Positions 63,198 through 64,000 of a stretch of DNA of 64,000 nt are shown here, one piece after another. The DNA comes from Prevotellaceae bacterium. Lineage in GTDB: Bacteria; Bacteroidota; Bacteroidia; Bacteroidales; Bacteroidaceae. The position numbers were made by a program, and so were the translations under genes. The notes under the pieces were generated by a model. That model was given only the letters and a program-made list of their open reading frames with translations. It had not been told where the DNA came from and ran no database searches. Every line of letters starts with the position of its first letter. Position 1 is the stretch's first letter. The stretch is taken from positions 22,972 through 86,971 of the forward strand of contig JABZKU010000008.1 in assembly GCA_015257125.1 (NCBI GenBank), read 5' to 3'.

Positions 63198-63812
63198 ACC
63201 TCAGGTAAGGTGATTGCTGTCCGCTAAATGTTGAAAGTACGAGGGGGAGGAGAAGCCCCTCCACTTTCTCGCCAATGTTGTGAGCTTTCGGTGAAAAGAA
63301 GTCCGTTTTCAGTCAACCGCTGTCCGCACCGTCGCAACTGCTCGATCGCTCTCACGCGCGCGCGTTACGCGCACACAGCAAGTTTTCGTTTTTCTGCCTT
63401 CACCGCGTGCATTTTTGATCACAATCAGCTGAAAATAAACATCTTACTGGTGAAGGCTTCACCATCCAAACACGCGTTAAAAATCTTCGCAATCATTTGA
63501 ATCACAGCGCGTTGCGGGTGAAGGCAAGCGGGTGCACTTTTCGGTGTGTTGCCTTCACCCTCTGCGCCGTCGTGGAGCGGGACACTTTGCTCCGTCGTTT
63601 TTGTCGTGACGCCGCCCCCCGTTGGGTGCGTTGAGGTGAAGGCAACTGCCTTCACACATAAGTCATTGAGCAAGAGGAAGATAGATCGTTTTGTAAAATA
63701 GTGAAGCCTTCACCCGCAAGACGCTTATTTTCAGCGAGATACAGCCGAAAGGTGAAGAGGTGAAGGCAAAAACACGAAAAACGCCGGACGCGCGCATGTA
63801 CGCGCGCGTTGC
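63198..63812 (+). repeat. Dispersed GTGAAGGC palindromic element, full-length copy E
   Basis: Starts near TCAGGTAAGGTGATTGC and ends in GACGCGCGCATGTACGCGCGCG. Blocks in order: GCCTTCACC 63396, GGTGAAGGCTTCACC 63449-63463, GGTGAAGGC 63517, GCCTTCACC 63551, GGTGAAGGC 63635 facing GCCTTCAC 63648, GTGAAGCCTTCACC 63701-63714, GGTGAAGAGGTGAAGGC 63751-63767. The array is flanked by CGCGCG tracts (63355-63371 and about 63789-63808), each separated from the nearest block by a TTTTCGTTTTT-type spacer in inverted orientation. Aligned over its length with the minus strand of 26028-26632. Confidence 0.82.
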
Positions 63813-64000
63813 GGCTGTGGCTGTGGCTGTGGCTGAAGTTAGGGACAGATGCCCTTAGAAAAAAGTGCTTCTCCTCGTTGCCGCAGCACGCCCTATGTCG
63901 GATGAACCCAATATTATAATGGGAGAAGGTTTCATAAATCATTAGGTAATCTTACACCCAAAGACGTATATTTAGGGCAAGGGGAGAAAATCAAAAAGAT
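63813..64000. other. Tail of the window, no gene recognised
   Basis: Includes a (GCTGTG)n short tandem repeat (63811-63833) directly after the element. The rest is AT-rich with no supported ORF; the upstream region of a next gene is possible. Confidence 0.45.

Noticed and set aside
63396..63767. CRISPR array in the GTGAAGGC blocks
   Set aside because: Blocks are only 9-17 bp, alternate in orientation, and have unequal spacing (about 13-84 bp). There are no cas genes in the window.

Overview
The window is chromosomal DNA from a moderately GC-rich member of the Bacteroidota, most likely order Bacteroidales. Evidence: promoters of the Bacteroidetes type (TAnnTTTG at -7, often TTTG about 19-20 bp upstream) in front of most transcription units, few Shine-Dalgarno sequences, TonB-dependent receptors paired with surface lipoproteins, a CHU_C (type B T9SS) domain protein, a prolyl tripeptidyl peptidase A-like S9 enzyme, a C10 (streptopain) protease, DUF5686, DUF3316 and DUF6263 proteins, and no encoded CCA on the single tRNA. 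I cannot fix the genus.

Layout. 1-5.3 kb (minus): partial POT peptide transporter, uvrA and an upstream CHU_C-domain secreted protein. 5.36 kb: tRNA-Leu(UAG), followed by about 1 kb of non-coding DNA with a repeat element. 6.3-8.4 kb: a 41-aa protein with a structured leader, a membrane protein and an unknown protein. 8.5-11.7 kb: a BtuB/BtuG-like TonB receptor and beta-propeller lipoprotein. 11.7-18.7 kb: a seven-gene tightly overlapped operon (two glycosyltransferases, RecX, TPR protein, GHL10-type glycoside hydrolase, DUF3316 protein, S41 peptidase). 19.3-23.1 kb: a 1262-aa secreted protein with strong codon bias. 23.3-31.4 kb: mutS, then acpP-fabF-rnc-greA, where RNase III carries a roughly 480-residue low-complexity tail. 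31.7-36.5 kb: lipoproteins, a SpoU-family methyltransferase, and an AT-rich insert bracketed by a 32-bp direct repeat. 36.5-43.8 kb: HIT protein, GH95 fucosidase, RlmL-like methyltransferase with an Arg/Asp/Gly-rich tail, PtpA-like peptidase. 43.9-51.1 kb is the accessory region: two paralogous small lipoproteins, a C10 protease, a VapE/VirE-type ATPase, and an AbiE-type toxin-antitoxin pair. 51.3-63.1 kb: lipoprotein, DUF5686 protein, M16 peptidase, TonB receptor plus HMA metal-binding protein, and tyrS.

The most striking non-gene signal is a family of long intergenic elements (near 5.8, 26.3, 36.1, 48.7 and 63.5 kb, with a probable decayed copy near 18.9 kb). They are built from alternating GGTGAAGGC / GCCTTCACC blocks and flanked by CGCGCG-rich ends in inverted orientation. 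Copies at 26.3 kb (minus) and 63.5 kb (plus) align over about 600 bp. They look like a dispersed palindromic repeat or a non-autonomous mobile element. Other points of interest are the AbiE operon, which has the same roughly 15-18 bp inverted motif over its promoter and again at its 3' end; a duplicated vapE 3' end in front of the second small lipoprotein; and two RNA enzymes with very long arginine-rich disordered tails.
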